The position numbers and the translations under genes were made by a program. A DNA stretch of 10,796 nucleotides from Pseudomonadota bacterium. Its GTDB lineage: Bacteria; Pseudomonadota; Alphaproteobacteria; Rhizobiales; Beijerinckiaceae. The stretch lies in the NCBI GenBank assembly GCA_023386115.1, contig JAEWKL010000901.1, forward strand, positions 1 through 10,796, read 5' to 3'. The notes under the pieces are model-generated. The model saw nothing but the letters and a program-made list of their open reading frames with translations, searched no databases and was not told where the DNA came from. This document shows, in pieces, positions 8,958-10,796 of this stretch; position 1 is the stretch's first letter; every line of letters starts with the position of its first letter.

Positions 8958-9407
8958 ATGGGCGCTGTTCACGCCAGCTGCGTGGTGCTGGGCGAGGACG
9001 GAATTCTCATCCGCGGTCCGGCGGGGAGCGGCAAATCGACCCTGGTGCGTGATCTCCTGGGGCTCGGCGCTATCTCGGGCGTCTTCGCCGCCCTCGTCGG
9101 CGACGACCGCGTGACCCTGACGCCGCGGCACGGCCGCCTCGTCGCGACCCCGCACCCGGCCCTGGCCGGGCTCCTGGAGATCCGCGGCCTCGGCCTGCAA
9201 CCCGTTGACGCCACGGTGCCTTCGGCGGTCCTGCGCCTCGTCGTCGACCTCGAGGGGAGCGCCCCGCGAATGCCCGAGGAGGGGGCGGAGACGATTCATC
9301 TCCGGGAGGTGCCTTTGCCCAGGATGGTCCTGATGCCGGACCCGGGCCGGGCCGCAACGGTGTTGTGGCGTTGGCGCCGCCTCCGTGTCATGATGATGAC
9401 TGAATGA
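8958..9407 (+). CDS. hprK: Short-form HPr kinase/phosphorylase (C-terminal domain only)
   Basis: The 149-residue protein is the catalytic domain of HPr kinase without the N-terminal domain of the Firmicute enzyme (about 310 residues). This short form is normal for alphaproteobacteria. Visible are the P-loop GPAGSGKST (20-28), GDDRV (48-52) and the HprK signature LLEIRGLGL (72-80). It phosphorylates HPr on its regulatory serine, and can reverse this, thereby limiting PTS phosphotransfer. The ATG at 8958 follows AAGGGG about 7 bases upstream, and the N-terminus (HASCVVLGEDGILIRG) matches family members. It lies 16 bases after chvG, so translation is probably coupled within the chvI operon. The frame continues upstream inside chvG to 8700, but that part has no family resemblance. 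Confidence 0.92.
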   Translation: MGAVHASCVVLGEDGILIRGPAGSGKSTLVRDLLGLGAISGVFAALVGDDRVTLTPRHGRLVATPHPALAGLLEIRGLGLQPVDATVPSAVLRLVVDLEGSAPRMPEEGAETIHLREVPLPRMVLMPDPGRAATVLWRWRRLRVMMMTE

Positions 9408-9424
9408 TGCGGATTTCGCCGCAT
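9407..9424 (+). other. Short hairpin at the hprK stop codon
   Basis: ATGCGG and CCGCAT form a 6-bp stem around ATTTCG, beginning at the last base of hprK. No T tract follows, so termination is unlikely. It could stabilise or partly separate the upstream and downstream segments of the transcript, or be chance. Confidence 0.25.
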
Positions 9425-9495
9425 TGCTCTTGCGCTCGCCTTTGCGCTGCACAAAATGGCGGCTCGGCTCCAACGGGGCGTCGGAACTCGTGTCG

Positions 9496-9897
9496 ATGAT
9501 TGGAATGGTGCTCGTCACCCACGGCCTGCTCGCGACGGAATTCAAGGCCGCGCTGGAGCACGTCGTCGGGCCGCAGGAGCAGCTCGAGACGATCACCATC
9601 GGCCCCGAGGACGACATGGAGGTCCGTCGCAAGGACATCATGTCGGCGGTGTGCCGGGTGAATTCCGGCGAGGGCGTCGTCGTGCTGACCGACATGTTCG
9701 GGGGCACGCCCTCGAACCTCGCGCTCTCCTGCATGAATGGTGGCTCGGTCGAGGTGGTCGCCGGCATCAACCTGCCGATGCTGATCAAGCTCGCCAGCGT
9801 GCGCGACGAGGAATCCCTGGGCGAGGCGGTGCTCCACGCCCAGGAGGCGGGGCGCAAATACATCAACGTCGCGTCGCGGGTGCTCGCCGGCAAATAG
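9496..9897 (+). CDS. PTS system mannose-family EIIA protein (regulatory)
   Basis: The 133-residue protein is a stand-alone EIIA of the mannose/fructose family, often labelled manX or ptsIIA(Man) in alphaproteobacteria. It opens MIGMVLVTHG with the phosphorylated His9 (His10 in E. coli ManX), and carries Asp66 in LTDMFGGTPSNLA (64-76), the conserved active-site loop, followed by GINLPMLIKLA. No EIIB or membrane EIIC/EIID gene is in the window, so as in related bacteria the protein probably receives phosphate from HPr as a regulator, not for sugar uptake. I chose the ATG at 9496 because the family begins exactly MIG-VLVTHG; a GTG at 9490 and a far upstream ATG at 9424 are in frame but unsupported. 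The ribosome binding site is weak (GGA about 10 bases before). The gap from hprK is 88 bases and the gap to HPr is 157. Confidence 0.93.
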   Translation: MIGMVLVTHGLLATEFKAALEHVVGPQEQLETITIGPEDDMEVRRKDIMSAVCRVNSGEGVVVLTDMFGGTPSNLALSCMNGGSVEVVAGINLPMLIKLASVRDEESLGEAVLHAQEAGRKYINVASRVLAGK

Positions 9898-9959
9898 GCC
9901 GGCCGGGCGGCGTCGCGCCCTCGATTCCCGCACCATCCGCTCTAGCTTTCTGCGGACGC

Positions 9960-9976
9960 CCGGTTACCGTAACCGG
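9960..9976. promoter_or_regulatory. 17-bp perfect palindrome upstream of HPr, operator candidate
   Basis: CCGGTTAC and GTAACCGG flank a single central C, giving 8-bp perfect arms. It lies in the 157-base gap between EIIA and HPr, about 80 bases before the HPr start. The central region (GGTTACCGTAACC) is more AT-rich than its surroundings and the one-base spacer makes an RNA hairpin impossible, so a dimeric DNA-binding protein is the natural reading. I did not recognise a known operator and saw no second copy in the window. Confidence 0.4.
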
Positions 9977-10054
9977 CCGTTTCCCGATGATGCGCGCGAG
10001 AGCCGGACGACCGCGAGGCAGGTCCGAACCGGCTCCGAGCAGGTGCCCCGATCG

Positions 10055-10384
10055 ATGAGCCCCTTTTCCGACACAGACGACCAGGACGGCGAGCTGCCGC
10101 CGATCCCTGAGGGCGCCAGCGCCCGCGACCTGCCGATCATCAACCGCCGCGGCCTGCACGCCCGGGCCTCCGCCAAGTTCGTCCAGACGGTGGAGAAATT
10201 CGGGTCGGAGGTCACCGTGAGCCGGGGCGGCGAGACGGTGGGCGGGCGCTCGATCATGGGCCTGCTCACCCTCGGGGCCGCGCAGGGAACCAGCATCCGC
10301 GTCACGGCGCTCGGTCCCGACCAGGATTCCTGCATGGAGGCGATCACCGCCCTCCTCGCCAACCGCTTCGGCGAGGACGAATAG
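10055..10384 (+). CDS. Phosphocarrier protein HPr with acidic N-terminal extension
   Basis: The 109-residue protein has a normal HPr fold at about 26-108 preceded by some 25 extra residues. His35 (NRRGLHARASAKF) is the site phosphorylated by EI/PEP, and Ser66 in GRSIMGLLTLGAAQG is the site used by HprK. HPr is normally 85-90 residues; the extension MSPFSDTDDQDGELPPIPEG is rich in Asp/Glu and Pro and looks disordered. I chose the ATG at 10055, with AGG about 11 bases upstream; a GTG at 10043 is in frame and would add four residues. The first residue resembling HPr is near Leu26, so an internal start is possible but no ATG or good ribosome binding site was seen there. The preceding hprK and EIIA genes suggest it transfers phosphate to EIIA and is gated by HprK. 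Whether to call it ptsH or npr is open. Confidence 0.93.
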   Translation: MSPFSDTDDQDGELPPIPEGASARDLPIINRRGLHARASAKFVQTVEKFGSEVTVSRGGETVGGRSIMGLLTLGAAQGTSIRVTALGPDQDSCMEAITALLANRFGEDE

Positions 10385-10395
10385 CCCTTCGGAAT

Positions 10396-10420
10396 CCTGC
10401 GGGGCCTTCAGGCCCGCAGG
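10396..10420. terminator. Shared hairpin between convergent HPr and GNAT-like genes
   Basis: CCTGCGGG and CCCGCAGG form an 8-bp stem, extendable by GCC/GGC around a TTCA loop with one bulged G. It starts 12 bases after the HPr stop codon, and the stop codon of the leftward gene (10410-10408) lies in its loop. Neither strand has a T run after the stem, so any termination would be weak or Rho-assisted. Confidence 0.45.
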
Positions 10421-10796
10421 CGCATCAGGCGGCGCAATCCCGTCGGCTCCGACTTCGGCCGGGCGACGCCGTCCGCCTCGACCGTGACCACCGCCTCGAT
10501 GCGGCCGAGCGCCGGCGCAGGCAGCGCCCCCTGGGCCAGGCAGAGGCCGGCCTGACGCCAGATCGTGTCGTGCCGCCCGGTCGCGAGATGGACGGCCGCC
10601 GCGACCACCTCCCCGTCCCGCCGTACCAGATCGACGCAGGCCTGCCGCCGATGGGCGAACCGCCGGGTCACCACCCGGAACGCCGTCGCCGCCGCAGGGT
10701 CGGCGAGCAGGCTGCCGGGGCCGCGGCGCGCGTCCAGCACCAGGAAATGCTCGACCGCGTCACGCAGGCGCACCGGGTCGCGGACCCGCTCCAGGG
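10408..10796 (-). CDS. C-terminal fragment, possible CelD/BcsL-like GNAT acetyltransferase
   Basis: The reverse strand is open from the right edge to a TGA at 10410-10408, giving 128 residues of a gene whose start lies outside the window. The segment LRDAVEHFLVLDARRGPGSLLADPAAATAFRVVTRRF, then a short strand pair (ACVDLVRRDGEVVAAAVHLATG), resembles the acetyltransferase region of CelD/BcsL-type GNAT proteins, where 'FL.LE..GWKGR.GTAL....FFR' is followed by strands ending in the acyl-CoA site. The match is by pattern only, and the usual Gly-Trp-Lys part is altered here (DARRGPGS), so a diverged member or an unrelated protein is possible. Base composition and codon use look like the neighbours. 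It is convergent with HPr and probably unrelated in function. Confidence 0.5.
   Translation of the reverse strand, partial: LERVRDPVRLRDAVEHFLVLDARRGPGSLLADPAAATAFRVVTRRFAHRRQACVDLVRRDGEVVAAAVHLATGRHDTIWRQAGLCLAQGALPAPALGRIEAVVTVEADGVARPKSEPTGLRRLMRLRA

Noticed and set aside
7706..8959. 417-codon open frame on the minus strand, antisense to chvG
   Set aside because: Shadow of chvG with repetitive Arg/His/Asp/Gly composition and no family motif.
8910..9893. 327-codon open frame on the minus strand across hprK and EIIA
   Set aside because: It spans two certain genes and a non-coding gap with changing composition, and shows no family resemblance.
9905..9920. GGGCG/CGCCC hairpin just after the EIIA stop codon
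   Set aside because: Only five base pairs and no T run; expected by chance at this GC content.

Overview
The window is high-GC DNA with alphaproteobacterial gene content, most like Methylobacterium/Methylorubrum or a close relative in the Hyphomicrobiales. I base this on the very high GC third positions, the near-identity of the response regulator start (MPTIALVDDDRNIL) to rhizobial ChvI, and the gene set pckA, chvI, chvG, hprK, EIIA(Man), HPr, which is a recurring alphaproteobacterial cluster. The genus is inferred from memory of these families, not from a search.

Layout. Five genes read leftward: the N-terminal start of proA (cut by the left edge), lepA, an L-2-hydroxyglutarate oxidase-like FAD enzyme, pckA, and a HugZ-like FMN/haem protein. 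Five genes then read rightward as a likely regulatory run: chvI, chvG, hprK, a mannose-type PTS EIIA, and HPr. At the right edge the 3' part of a convergent gene reads leftward; its C-terminus resembles the CelD/BcsL-type GNAT acetyltransferases. The divergent point is the gap 6001-6312 between the HugZ-like gene and chvI.

How the genes work together. ChvG (membrane histidine kinase) and ChvI (OmpR-class regulator) form the acid/envelope-responsive two-component system of this class. The three genes after them encode a PTS phosphorelay with no sugar permease in view: HprK would phosphorylate HPr on Ser66, HPr carries a phospho-His at His35, and EIIA accepts it on His9. In relatives this relay is regulatory and links carbon/nitrogen state to ChvG/ChvI. 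pckA (first step of gluconeogenesis) is a plausible output of that control and lies next to the cluster. The FAD oxidase, lepA and proA look like general metabolic or translation genes.

Signals seen: a strong rho-independent terminator after pckA (12-bp perfect stem plus T5), a -35/-10 pair upstream of pckA and a weaker one upstream of lepA (both 17-bp spacing), a 17-bp perfect palindrome between EIIA and HPr, and a hairpin shared by the convergent ends of HPr and the last gene. I see no insertion sequence, prophage, CRISPR array, tRNA or rRNA. Most of the window is ordinary core genome; I do not see a clearly new system, and the findings below are modest.
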